A stretch of DNA of 64,000 nucleotides from Mesostigma viride (Eukaryota > Streptophyta > Mesostigmatophyceae > Mesostigmatales > Mesostigmataceae). A program made the translations under genes and the position numbers. Each line of letters starts with the position of its first letter. Positions within the stretch are counted from its first letter, which is position 1. Positions 1-8,321 of this stretch are shown one piece after another. The DNA lies in contig RPFO01000078.1 in NCBI GenBank assembly GCA_009746045.1, positions 2,049,750-2,113,749 of the forward strand, in the 5' to 3' direction. Below the pieces are notes generated by a model that worked only from the letters and a program-made list of their open reading frames with translations, was not told the origin of the DNA and did no database searches.

Positions 1-72
1 CCGATTGCGCGGATCCGACAAGCATATCGGCATACCACCCTGACATCACCACGCACAGTACTAGGTGCGCAC

Positions 73-106
73 ATATTGTTCGACGTGTGAGCGTACCAAA
101 CAATAT
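73..106. repeat. Short inverted repeat upstream of the NifS-like gene
   Basis: An 8-bp arm ATATTGTT at 73-80 is matched by its exact complement at 99-106, with an 18-base loop. It lies 25 bases before the ATG at 131. It could be a regulatory site or chance; nothing else recognisable lies in bases 1-130. Confidence 0.3.
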
Positions 107-130
107 CACACATACACGTTATACTAGCGC

Positions 131-1276
131 ATGCTACCGGTCGTGTACTTCGACAACAACAGCACGACGCGACCTCACAAAGAGGTGGCGGATGTCCTGT
201 GTCGATCAGCAATGGAAGTGTACGGCAATGCGTCTAGCAGTCACGTGAGCGGGGTGCAGAGTCACGACTTGCTCGAGGACGCGCGCAAGACGGTAGCCAA
301 GGGCGTGGGCGCACATCCTGAAGACGTCGTGTTTACAGGCGGGGCGACGGAGAGCAACAACCTCATCATACACAGCGTGCTCGAGAAATCCAGATGGAAA
401 GGCGTGGTTCTTACAACCAACATCGAGCACCCCAGCGTGATCCAGCCGCTGATGCACATACGCAAAATGAGGAAGGGTGACGTAAAGGTTGTGCAGCTGC
501 CCGTCGACGCTGAGGGGTTCATAAAAGAAAACGCACTTCACGAAGCGGTGCGCAAGTGGAAAGGTCGTATCAAGTTGTGCGCCGTGATATACGCCAACAA
601 CGAGATAGGTACCATCCAGGACTTCGGCAAGATCAGACGCGCCGTGGGCAGGGACGTGCACATACACGCCGACACAACGCAGGTTGCAGGCAAGGCGCCC
701 ATACAGGGTCGCAGGTACATGGACAGCATAACCGTGTCCGGACACAAGATCCACGGTCTCAAAGGCGTGGGTGCGCTGGTAGTGCGCGGTGGGGGCGACA
801 GCGTGCGTCCCATGATGTTCGGAGGCGGACAAGAACACGGGGTGCGACCGGGAACGGAGAGCCCCCCTTTGATCGCTAGCCTCGCGCAGGCAGTGCGCAT
901 CAACATGTCCCGACCGTATCGCGCCAGATGGAGGAGAATGAAGGAGCTGACTGCCTACCTGCGCGACGGGCTGGAGCGCATGGGCGCGGTATTCAACGGG
1001 CCCGCGGACCCATCACGCAGAATGGACAACCTTGTGAGCTTCTCCATACCAGGCACGTGCGGCCGCGATATCGTAAAGCGCCTGTCCAAGCACGGCATAT
1101 GCGCGAACGTTGGCAGCGCGTGCTCCAAATCCAAACGCAGCCGTATATTGCGTGCGATAGGGGTGCCCAAGGAGACAGAACTGGGCACTATCCGCGCGGG
1201 GCTCAGCGCATACACCACACGAAAGGAGGTTGATTTTTTACTGCGATGCTTGAGAGACATGGTAGATGGTAAATAA
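131..1276 (+). CDS. NifS/IscS-like cysteine desulfurase
   Basis: A class V PLP-dependent aminotransferase of 381 residues, the usual length for the NifS/IscS family, which takes sulfur from cysteine for Fe-S clusters or thiolation. Visible marks are the N-terminal YFDNNSTT motif, 'GGATESNN' near residue 70, H100 in 'IEHPSV', D181 in 'HADTTQ', the PLP lysine K206 in 'SGHKIHG', and the sulfur-carrying loop cysteine C332 in 'VGSACSKSK'. All key residues are present, so it looks active. Viral NifS-like genes are known, for example in African swine fever virus. No scaffold or ferredoxin gene is next to it. Its end overlaps the next gene by 11 bases. Confidence 0.93.
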   Translation: MLPVVYFDNNSTTRPHKEVADVLCRSAMEVYGNASSSHVSGVQSHDLLEDARKTVAKGVGAHPEDVVFTGGATESNNLIIHSVLEKSRWKGVVLTTNIEHPSVIQPLMHIRKMRKGDVKVVQLPVDAEGFIKENALHEAVRKWKGRIKLCAVIYANNEIGTIQDFGKIRRAVGRDVHIHADTTQVAGKAPIQGRRYMDSITVSGHKIHGLKGVGALVVRGGGDSVRPMMFGGGQEHGVRPGTESPPLIASLAQAVRINMSRPYRARWRRMKELTAYLRDGLERMGAVFNGPADPSRRMDNLVSFSIPGTCGRDIVKRLSKHGICANVGSACSKSKRSRILRAIGVPKETELGTIRAGLSAYTTRKEVDFLLRCLRDMVDGK

Positions 1277-1787
1277 ACGTCATCCTTTATTATACATGCT
1301 AAATTGTAGCGCGTGCGGTCCCAATCCGACCCACGCAGACGAACAGCTGTGTCGGTCGTGCAGGAGGAGGTTGCGACACATCACGTGCAAGGGCCACGTG
1401 CGGTACTTCTTAGAAGCCTGCCGCACGCACGGCGTACCGCCTCTAGATGGCGGCGACGAGATACTGCGGTTCATGTCACGTAACTGCAGGACAATCGCCG
1501 ATCTGATCAGTTTCACTTCATTGGTCGTGTACGGCGACAACAGCGACGCCATTGCGGCGATACTTTCGGCGCAGCACGCACAGGCGGACGCGCAGAGGGT
1601 GCTGTTCGCGGCAGTGCTCGCTGACGTGGAGCGGATGAAGAGACACAGGCACGGGCTGAGCACGATGTCGTACGTTGCGATGTCCACGCTTGACATGTCC
1701 CGATTGCGACAGGACACAGATCCTTGCGTCATTGCAGGGCTCATAGGGCGTCTGATTCCCTCGCCTTCTTCCCAAAAAACGCCGTGA
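1266..1787 (+). CDS. Small protein with N-terminal zinc-ribbon-like CxxC pair
   Basis: A protein of 173 residues of unknown function. The N-terminus has 'CSACG' and, 16 residues on, 'CRSC', spaced like a small zinc ribbon; the rest is predicted helical and contains 'CKGHVRYFLEACRTHG'. The first ATG (1266) lies inside the end of the desulfurase gene; an internal ATG at 1296 just before the CxxC motif is an alternative start. The 3' end runs 47 bases into the convergent gene at 1741. The coupling to the desulfurase is positional only, so a role in sulfur or Fe-S handling is inference. Confidence 0.7.
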   Translation: MVNKRHPLLYMLNCSACGPNPTHADEQLCRSCRRRLRHITCKGHVRYFLEACRTHGVPPLDGGDEILRFMSRNCRTIADLISFTSLVVYGDNSDAIAAILSAQHAQADAQRVLFAAVLADVERMKRHRHGLSTMSYVAMSTLDMSRLRQDTDPCVIAGLIGRLIPSPSSQKTP

Positions 1788-2295
1788 TATCTTGCGTCCC
1801 CCTCTTCAGCTTTTCCAATTTTGATCGCTTTTCGGCGTCTCTCTTTTCCTCCTGCGCCCTCCTCTTCCTGTCCACGCACTGCTGCCTAAACATCTCTTTC
1901 TCCCTGGCGCGCACCACAGCGTACGCCGCGTTTACCTTGGCCTCCGCCTGCCTTATCTTCCACGCCTCGAACTCAGCATCGATGCCAGCAAACAAGGCAT
2001 CCATGCCCGGTCTAATGCTCTCGTGCACGCGCGCGGCCACCCTGACCTTCGCGTCCATGACGAGCGAGTGAAAAGGGGTTTCAAACAGGAGTTGTCTGAG
2101 TGTGAGGTATCGCACTCTGATGTCCATCGGCTCCGGGTTCTCAGGGTGCGAATTCAGCTTCTTGACACGCTCGAAACGACCGGCACACCCCTCACATATG
2201 TCCAGACAGCCTTCCATTAAACATTCCACCAGCTGCGGTCTGTCGCACTCCTTTACCGCCAGAGCCTCGGACATAACGGACTCGGCGTTGCCCAT
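1741..2295 (-). CDS. Charged helical protein with C-terminal PIP-box-like motif
   Basis: About 184 residues from the ATG at 2295. A cysteine cluster near the N-terminus ('CLDICEGC') is followed by a long charged helix rich in K, R and E (residues 110-165). It ends in 'TQDITAFFGKKA', close to the PCNA-binding PIP box (Q-x-x-h-x-x-F-F) but with T instead of the first Q; the I, F, F and trailing lysines are in place. This suggests a sliding-clamp partner, which is inference. The 3' end overlaps the convergent gene by 47 bases. Confidence 0.6.
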   Translation of the reverse strand: MGNAESVMSEALAVKECDRPQLVECLMEGCLDICEGCAGRFERVKKLNSHPENPEPMDIRVRYLTLRQLLFETPFHSLVMDAKVRVAARVHESIRPGMDALFAGIDAEFEAWKIRQAEAKVNAAYAVVRAREKEMFRQQCVDRKRRAQEEKRDAEKRSKLEKLKRGTQDITAFFGKKARESDAL

Positions 2296-2390
2296 CACTT
2301 AATAACACGCGTGGAGTCTCGATGTGAGAGAAAGACCGCTAGAACGCTCGCGTTCCTCGCTAAATCGCGACTCGGCCGCACAGACGCTTA

Positions 2391-2455
2391 AAATTTCGTG
2401 CCCGCAGACGAGCTCGCTGCAGTAACAGCGCAGAAATTTCGTGCCCGCAGACGAG
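2391..2455. repeat. 22-bp direct repeat, two copies
   Basis: The 22 bases at 2391-2412 (starting AAATTTCGTGCCCGC) recur exactly at 2434-2455. The period is 43 bases. The function is unknown; it precedes the larger inverted-repeat elements. Confidence 0.7.
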
Positions 2456-2580
2456 GTCACGCTATGGCTGCACCGAATCTTCAAACGGAATTTGAGCGGA
2501 ACCGTACGCGTAAGGCTCAAATCTTAAGGCTTCGTACAGAATCTGGTGGTAGCGTCAGTTAGCACCCAGTGGTCCGCGCA

Positions 2581-2851
2581 GATCTGACACGTCCGTAAAA
2601 ATGGAATATAGGAGCTTTGATAAACGACACCCCTCGAAAAAATTTTTTTAGGTGTTCACGCGCACGGCGAGGACGCATACACTCTACTGCATTAATCGAA
2701 ATTCATCATAAATTTTATGGTGGTAGAAACGATTTTAGCAGCATGGGGCGTGTTACAGAATTACCTACAGCTCCTGCCTCCCAAAAAACTTTTTTCGAGG
2801 GGTGTCGTTTATCAAAGCTCCTATATTCCATTTTTACGGACGTGTCAGATC
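2581..2851. mobile_element. MITE-like element, copy 1 (perfect 62-bp terminal inverted repeats)
   Basis: The left arm 2581-2642 (starting GATCTGACACGTCCG) is the exact reverse complement of the right arm 2790-2851, with an interior of about 147 bases. It carries no coding capacity. Size, long perfect termini and a second copy 459 bases away fit a miniature inverted-repeat transposable element. Sequence outside the arms (from 2533 to about 2889) is also shared with copy 2, so the duplicated block is larger than the element. I see no clear target-site duplication. A large hairpin with a regulatory or replication role is the alternative. Confidence 0.6.
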
Positions 2852-3039
2852 ATCTGGACGGAGAGAATGAGATGTTGGTGTACCAATAGATTCTAGAATC
2901 TTAGTACGGCGTTGTAAAGATCTCGTAACTGACAATGAATCTTAGCGTAACCGTAGTTATTGCGTTCAGATCTCGATGGTAAAAGTTGTACCGTACAGAA
3001 TCTGGTGGTAGCGTCAGTTCGCACCCAGTGGTCCGCGCA

Positions 3040-3335
3040 GATCTGACACGTCCGTAAAAATGGAATATAGGAGCTTTGATAAACGACACCCCTCGAAAAA
3101 AGTTTTTTTGGGGGGTGCACGCGCACGTCAAGGACGCATACACTCTACTACAATTTTTTTTCATCGAAATTCGTCATAAATTTTATGGTGGTAGAAATTA
3201 TTTTAGCAGCATGGGGCGTGTTACAGAATTACCGAGGCGCAAGGTTACCTACAGCTCCTGCCTCCCAAAAAACTTTTTTCGAGGGGTGTCGTTTATCAAA
3301 GCTCCTATATTCCATTTTTACGGACGTGTCAGATC
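3040..3335. mobile_element. MITE-like element, copy 2 (perfect 62-bp terminal inverted repeats)
   Basis: The left arm 3040-3101 and right arm 3274-3335 are identical to the arms of copy 1. The interior is similar with small insertions, for example 'GAGGCGCAAGG' near 3234 and a longer T tract near 3155. The surrounding duplicated block runs from 2992 to about 3369. High identity between the copies argues for recent duplication or for gene conversion. Confidence 0.6.
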
Positions 3336-3702
3336 AGCTGGACGGAAGGAACGAGATGTTAATGTACCACAGGATTCCATACGACACCGGTGTCAGCGAC
3401 TGGAATCCGTTGTCAGACGTACGGAGCCGCAAAGGATTCCATTACCTAACACGTGTCTCTTGAAATGCGACATGACGCGATTGTAACCGTAGCAATTTCT
3501 AAAGGAAAGGCGAGCGCACGGGAGCGAGAAACGTGGAAAAATATATCCGCGTTCGCGCGATTTTTATGCCGTAACCGCCTTCCTCTGGAAATCCGGGATC
3601 GTGACGACGACAGCGAGAAGACGACATAAAATGCGCAGGTCCTCGCGTAAGAGAACGCTCTCCTCGCCCACCCCCTGTCAATCTCGCACGTCTCCCTCAG
3701 CC

Positions 3703-4629
3703 ATGGCTAAGTCGCAGTCCATCGACGAGATCCAGTCGTTTTTTAATTGCACGGTGCTGAGGAAGCATTGCAGGAGTGACCTTAACAAACTTTTCAAGAA
3801 CAGGGATATCCAGAGGGAGATGGAAGACCTTGACCAAAGACTGAAGGCCCTGGGTTATTTTCACGCTTCTCGGGTGGTCACGGGGAACAGGACGCTGGTT
3901 CATCCCATCCTTGCTGTTAAGCTGTGCACCGTGTTCAACTTCGACAAAGAGCTCGAGGATCTGACGAAGCTTTTCGAGGAGAACGCATGGGGGTACCAGC
4001 ACCTGTTCAGTTCGCCTCCAGAAACCAGCGAGACCAGCACAATTTCGGCTCTTGACGCCCTGGCCAGCACCGCTCAGGCAATTTCTGCTATCGAGCAGGA
4101 TTCCGTGCGAACCTCCATAAACGAGCTGGTGTCGCAGGTGAGCTCCCTGCGCGCCGAAGTTCAACGGAACGTCGAGGTGCTCGTCGATCTGGCTCACAGC
4201 AAGTACAACATGGTGCAGGAGCTGGACAGGGTGAGGAATCTGTGCGCCAGGAGCTTTAAGGAAACGGTTGAGATCAAGGAGGCGGAGAACAAGCGCGTGC
4301 GAGACGAGTGCGCGAGGAATGCAGCCAAGCACGAGTGCATGAGTGCGATCAACCACGCGCTATTCAGGGAGCACGATGTCAAAGCGTGCAGGAATCCAAA
4401 CCTTACCCTTGTGGTTGCCAGCATCCTGAGGAGCCGCTTTGGCACCAGCCCCGTCTACCTAATGCCAGACTACTTTGTGAGGGCGTTTGAGCGCGAGGTG
4501 TGCGATCTGGTGGGAGAGCGTCTGGGTGTCGCGACGGATGTGGTGGGGCGACTGTCGCCGATCATGGAGACAAAGATTGTCGAGATCGTCGCGGGGATCA
4601 TGTGCTCAGTCGGAATAATTTGTCAGTGA
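3703..4629 (+). CDS. Unknown protein, weak KilA-N/MSV199-like feel
   Basis: 308 residues from the ATG at 3703, which sits in a good GCCATGG context; the frame is open further upstream to an ATG at 3631, but that extension is low-complexity. The N-terminal third includes 'GNRTLVHPILAVKLCTVFNF', which resembles the 'HP.LA..lA.W..p.F' part of KilA-N domains, but the match is weak. Residues 120-245 are predicted coiled coil. Followed after 9 bases by the next gene on the same strand. It could be a DNA-binding regulator; I am not sure. Confidence 0.7.
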   Translation: MAKSQSIDEIQSFFNCTVLRKHCRSDLNKLFKNRDIQREMEDLDQRLKALGYFHASRVVTGNRTLVHPILAVKLCTVFNFDKELEDLTKLFEENAWGYQHLFSSPPETSETSTISALDALASTAQAISAIEQDSVRTSINELVSQVSSLRAEVQRNVEVLVDLAHSKYNMVQELDRVRNLCARSFKETVEIKEAENKRVRDECARNAAKHECMSAINHALFREHDVKACRNPNLTLVVASILRSRFGTSPVYLMPDYFVRAFEREVCDLVGERLGVATDVVGRLSPIMETKIVEIVAGIMCSVGIICQ

Positions 4630-4638
4630 GTACTCTAC

Positions 4639-4971
4639 ATGGACAGGATACTCACGCGGTATTGCATTATGCAAAGAGGCGACTCCTGCCGCGCGACTCC
4701 GGCAGTCATAGCCGCGACGGAGTGCCTAAAACACGAGATACGTTCCATCCTAATGATGGAGGAGGATGACTTGCGTCCTGAAGCAATACGCCAAATCGTG
4801 GACGCGGTGGTTTTGTCTGAACAAGATGTAGGTTGTCAGACCAGCGTCGAGTTTTGGACCATCGTAGTGAATGGCGCTGTCCAACGCGCCAACCAGCGCC
4901 CCATGCGTGACCGCCGTGCGTTCCTGTTTCATGATATAATGCGAACGATACGACGCGTGAGGAAACAGTGA
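4639..4971 (+). CDS. Small acidic-helical protein, unknown
   Basis: 110 residues, mostly predicted helix, ending in a basic tail 'IMRTIRRVRKQ'. No family recognised. It follows the upstream gene by 9 bases on the same strand, so the two may be co-expressed. The middle 'LRPEAIRQIVDAVVLSEQ' looks amphipathic. Confidence 0.6.
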   Translation: MDRILTRYCIMQRGDSCRATPAVIAATECLKHEIRSILMMEEDDLRPEAIRQIVDAVVLSEQDVGCQTSVEFWTIVVNGAVQRANQRPMRDRRAFLFHDIMRTIRRVRKQ

Positions 4972-5030
4972 TTCAAATGCGCTCCTTGCGCTCTTATTTA
5001 TCTTATTTAATAAATGAACGTGCAAACACC

Positions 5031-5903
5031 ATGCCCCGAGTGTATTGTGGATACAAAGATGACGTGCCAAGAGGTAAGACGCGAGGTACGGAGACACAAT
5101 GCAAGACACAGGTGAGGTTGTTCGGTATGAAACGAGCCAGCGAATTGTACCCGGGCGGCGTAGGCGATCGCGACGTGAATAGCGCGGATAGTACCCGTAA
5201 CGCATTCTGTGGCGCCAGTCTGCGTCCAGGCGCGCGATACGGAACCCTGAAACAGTGCACTGAGAAACGACAGCTGAGGATGTACGGACTGGTGACGCCC
5301 GACGACGCGCTGTGGGATCCGTTGAGGATGATGGACAATGACGCCCCAACGCCAGCGGCTGACGTACCGCCAGCAGTTGCATCCCCGCCCGTCGCCACCC
5401 CGATAGATCTGACGACAGACGACCAGCGTCCGCGCACCGGCAAAACCGCGGAGGACTCCATTGTGCTGAGCGACACGGACAAGGATGACCGCGTGCCGAA
5501 GGATTACGACACGTGCGAGAGAGAGAGAGACCCGGTTGTCCTGCCACTTCCAGAGGTGGACATACCTCGCGGCACCGGCGTGTACGAACCGTATCGCATG
5601 GAAGGCGTCGACGCCACGTACGAGTACAACGATCCGGAACTCGACGCCGCAATGGGTGACCGCATAGCGCACATACGTGCAACAGATGGGGACGGCAACT
5701 GCTTCTACTACGCCGTTGCGCTGGGACGCGCGTATCGCGATGGTGTCAGAATATCAAGGTCGCAGCTCCTTGCGCAGGCCACGGCATGGCGACAGGAGAT
5801 CACCAACAACCTGAACACTTACTTGACCATGACCCCCCCATTAACAGGTGTCTGGGTGGTGTCAAAAAACGAGCGTCTGACAAGGCGATTGCGGAACGAG
5901 TGA
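5031..5903 (+). CDS. OTU-type cysteine protease, N-terminal ORF (frame breaks inside the OTU domain)
   Basis: The start is the ATG at 5031 ('MPRVYCGYKDDV'). A proline- and aspartate-rich linker (residues about 100-190) precedes the OTU catalytic block 'DGDGNCFYYAVALG', with catalytic D221 and C224. OTU proteases remove ubiquitin. The domain stops in this frame shortly after 'LNTYLTM', because the rest of the fold, including its histidine, is encoded in the -1 frame of the overlapping ORF at 5786-7564. The crossing point is a run of seven C at 5833-5839, which in this frame reads as a C-CCC-CCA heptamer. The last ~20 residues of this frame are therefore probably not native, or are the unshifted product. 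Confidence 0.75.
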   Translation: MPRVYCGYKDDVPRGKTRGTETQCKTQVRLFGMKRASELYPGGVGDRDVNSADSTRNAFCGASLRPGARYGTLKQCTEKRQLRMYGLVTPDDALWDPLRMMDNDAPTPAADVPPAVASPPVATPIDLTTDDQRPRTGKTAEDSIVLSDTDKDDRVPKDYDTCERERDPVVLPLPEVDIPRGTGVYEPYRMEGVDATYEYNDPELDAAMGDRIAHIRATDGDGNCFYYAVALGRAYRDGVRISRSQLLAQATAWRQEITNNLNTYLTMTPPLTGVWVVSKNERLTRRLRNE

Positions 5904-7564
5904 AGGTCATGAAGGACAGACTGTCAGGGTTAACGTGGGCCGACGCGAAAGTGGCCATGCTGTTGGCATTCCACATCAAGGAAGACATTGTTGGCATACG
6001 CGCAATAAGAGTGGTCGGCTCGGATGCGTACAAGCTCAAACACGAGATGTACAAAGGCAACGGATACCAAGGAGAGAGGTCTGGGAAGCCGCCGCTATAT
6101 GTTCTTAATCAGTCGCAAACTCACTTCTACAGCGCGATCCCTCAGTCCTATGCCAGAGACGCGCCTCCGGACACGGAGCTCGAGGCAATGAAGGGAGAGA
6201 GGAGCTCTCCTATAAAACGGAGCGTGGAAAGACTAGAGGAGCACATGAACGTCACAAACACGGAGAAGGATGTGGCAGGCGCATTGGATGAAGCGCGAGA
6301 ACTGAAAGACGCGACCAACGCGCTCGCTGATATGAAGGATAACGTGCTCACGCTAGAGCAGATGAGCAATGACGAGTTTAGACAGGCGATCGAGAAAGAA
6401 GTGTTGGAATATGAAGGCACGGATGCGCCCATGAACACGGTGCCAGTGCGTCCGGTCGAGAACGTGGAACCCACAAATGGCGCCAATAAAAAAGCGAACG
6501 TTGGGCGTCCCAAGATATCGCATCCCGCGTTGACACGCCGCGACGCCGAGGAATCGGCTCGCCAGTTTTTGAAATCTAATCCGACGTTGGATCGGGGATA
6601 CTCGTGGGTCCCTCCTGACTCGCTGCCGGTCGAGGTTCGCTACATAAAAACTCCAGGTGGCATTAAAGTGCAGGCCAAGTTTTCGCGCGATGGTCCCTTC
6701 ATTAACTGGCTGCTGGTTGCGCGGAGTCGTTTTCTGGACGGGCGCGGCATACGCGCTCTTGGTCTGTATGCGGACCAGGTACTACCTGCGGGCAAAGTCG
6801 TGGGCCTGTACACCGGTCGTGTGATTGGTCCTCATCTTTCTAAGACAGAAATGAACTCCAACAAGCGCGGCGTGTACCTGACAAGGCTTCGTCTGGCTAT
6901 CGCGGATGCCACTGACAGGAATGACAAGATGCTGATCCAGACGTACCATATCACCGACGAGAGCATAGAAACACCTCTGCTGGTGGACGGCTCGCGTGGT
7001 GCGTCGTCGTCGTCGGGCATCACGTACGACCCAGACGGAGTGGGCGTGCTGTTCCCGTGGACGTACCTGCACGCCTCCAACGATCCGAGGTGGATAGGAG
7101 GTCAGCGATTCCCTAACGCCTACTTCCCTGACAACTCGGCCGGGCTAAAGACCCTTAACACGGTGTACCCCATGGAGGAGATCCTGTGGTATTATGACGA
7201 TGACCAAATTGACGATAGGGGTAACGTAAAACCCGGACCCAAAAGTAAAGGAAATGGATACTTGCCGCGTTTGTTGATGTTCCAGAAGGCCGCGATGGGA
7301 AAAATAACTCAGGACGAGCTACGTGATTTTATGGCCTCTATCCAGAACGCGGCACTCGACATCGTCGCGGAAGTGATGGAAGATATCAACGCTCACAATA
7401 AGAAGACGAAAAACGAACGCAGGTTTGTGCGTTTAGATGACGACGACGAGGCAGACTTCTCGCTATTGCTCAACAGCGGGCGCTACGACCATCTGGACTC
7501 GGACAAGCTTGCCAGCGTCCGTTCCGCGTACGAGCGATACTCGACATGGAAGAGTGGGCAGTGA
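5786..7564 (+). CDS. OTU C-terminal half plus SET-like methyltransferase domain
   Basis: 592 residues from the ATG at 5786, but the first ~20 are probably read in the wrong frame. From about 5840 it continues the OTU fold: 'GLTWADAKVAMLLAF', then 'QTHFYSAI' with the expected catalytic histidine (codon 6122-6124). A charged linker follows. Residues about 310-480 look like a SET domain: 'GLYADQVLPAGKVVGLYTGR', later 'ASNDPRW...FPNAYFPDNSA' and 'EEILWYYDDDQ', equivalent to the G-L-A, N-H-S and acidic-Y blocks of protein lysine methyltransferases, although the N-H-S core is altered. The C-terminus is charged. With 5031-5903 it could form one OTU-SET protein of about 840 residues. Only a single-base change or -1 slippage separates the frames. 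Confidence 0.75.
   Translation: MATGDHQQPEHLLDHDPPINRCLGGVKKRASDKAIAERVKVMKDRLSGLTWADAKVAMLLAFHIKEDIVGIRAIRVVGSDAYKLKHEMYKGNGYQGERSGKPPLYVLNQSQTHFYSAIPQSYARDAPPDTELEAMKGERSSPIKRSVERLEEHMNVTNTEKDVAGALDEARELKDATNALADMKDNVLTLEQMSNDEFRQAIEKEVLEYEGTDAPMNTVPVRPVENVEPTNGANKKANVGRPKISHPALTRRDAEESARQFLKSNPTLDRGYSWVPPDSLPVEVRYIKTPGGIKVQAKFSRDGPFINWLLVARSRFLDGRGIRALGLYADQVLPAGKVVGLYTGRVIGPHLSKTEMNSNKRGVYLTRLRLAIADATDRNDKMLIQTYHITDESIETPLLVDGSRGASSSSGITYDPDGVGVLFPWTYLHASNDPRWIGGQRFPNAYFPDNSAGLKTLNTVYPMEEILWYYDDDQIDDRGNVKPGPKSKGNGYLPRLLMFQKAAMGKITQDELRDFMASIQNAALDIVAEVMEDINAHNKKTKNERRFVRLDDDDEADFSLLLNSGRYDHLDSDKLASVRSAYERYSTWKSGQ
5833..5839 (+). other. C7 run, candidate -1 frameshift site or indel
   Basis: Seven consecutive C where the OTU domain moves from the frame of 5031-5903 to that of 5786-7564. 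The zero-frame codons give a C-CCC-CCA heptamer that would allow -1 slippage. One missing C in the assembly would have the same effect. Confidence 0.55.
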
Positions 7565-7606
7565 AGCGCGCGTTCATTTTATTTCTATATATAAGTGTAA
7601 ACAAGC

Positions 7607-8254
7607 ATGCCATCCTATTGCAAGCCCGTAATGCGGTCGGGGGCAGAGTACATCGGGGCAACGTCGCGACCTGACGTGTACGACGTCATTTGCGGAGATG
7701 ACGCGTACGAGAGCATGACGTCATACATGGCGGACAACGACGGGAGAGAGACGGTGGTGGTCCCCGCCAGCGCATTTGACGCTTTTAACATCGACACACG
7801 CGTGCGAGGTGTGTCTGTTCACGATGGCAGCGCGTTTGACGACCAGCTGGAGTTTGGCGCTCAACGCCTGCCGCGTCCTGAGGACGTTGTAGGCGCCACG
7901 CTTCAAGATCACAAGGTGGGGGTCGGTTACATCACCTCAAACACCAAAGATTTTCCTGTGCATGACATCCAGGTCTTGCGACCGTACATCCCGGCTCCTG
8001 TCGGCACGGACAACTGGGGCACTATCGGCGTGGCCACGCGCGGTGCTTTCGGCCACATGCTTGACGATGGCAGGACGACGATGGACCCGCGCTTTACGAC
8101 CCCTGTCCAGAGTGCAGACGTGCGTGGCAATGGGATCTTTGGCTTCCCTTCCGTAACCGTGTCCAACGCGTTCGGGTTGTGGGGCCAGACAGGAAAGGCG
8201 CCGCCCGCTAGCGCCTGGGGAGAGCCGTCTTATTCGTGGTCCACTGAGCTGTGA
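7607..8254 (+). CDS. Unknown G/D-rich protein, possible virion component
   Basis: 215 residues, few predicted helices, rich in G, D, V and aromatic residues, ending 'GEPSYSWSTEL'. No family recognised. The composition (beta-rich, no low-complexity segments, no TM segment) would fit a small structural protein; that is inference. It sits 42 bases after the SET ORF and is transcribed in the same direction. Confidence 0.65.
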   Translation: MPSYCKPVMRSGAEYIGATSRPDVYDVICGDDAYESMTSYMADNDGRETVVVPASAFDAFNIDTRVRGVSVHDGSAFDDQLEFGAQRLPRPEDVVGATLQDHKVGVGYITSNTKDFPVHDIQVLRPYIPAPVGTDNWGTIGVATRGAFGHMLDDGRTTMDPRFTTPVQSADVRGNGIFGFPSVTVSNAFGLWGQTGKAPPASAWGEPSYSWSTEL

Positions 8255-8321
8255 TCCTCGCGTGCGCTTACTTTGACACAATAAAGGTCTGCGTCCATTG
8301 GTACGATACCGGACCTGCAGG

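Larger units (their letters stand above)
2296..3702. other. Non-coding, repeat-rich intergenic region
   Basis: About 1.4 kb without a credible gene. Reading frames here are short, begin at non-ATG codons or simply translate the repeats. It holds a 22-bp direct repeat, two near-identical copies of a roughly 365-bp unit, and within each unit a pair of perfect 62-bp inverted repeats. The A/T content is higher than in the flanking genes. Confidence 0.75.

Noticed and set aside
206-838. 210-codon minus-strand ORF in the desulfurase gene
   Set aside because: Antisense of a gene with all catalytic motifs; no family resemblance.
2617-3486. Several ORFs within the repeat region
   Set aside because: They only translate the inverted repeats, start at non-ATG or repeat-derived codons and have no protein-like features.
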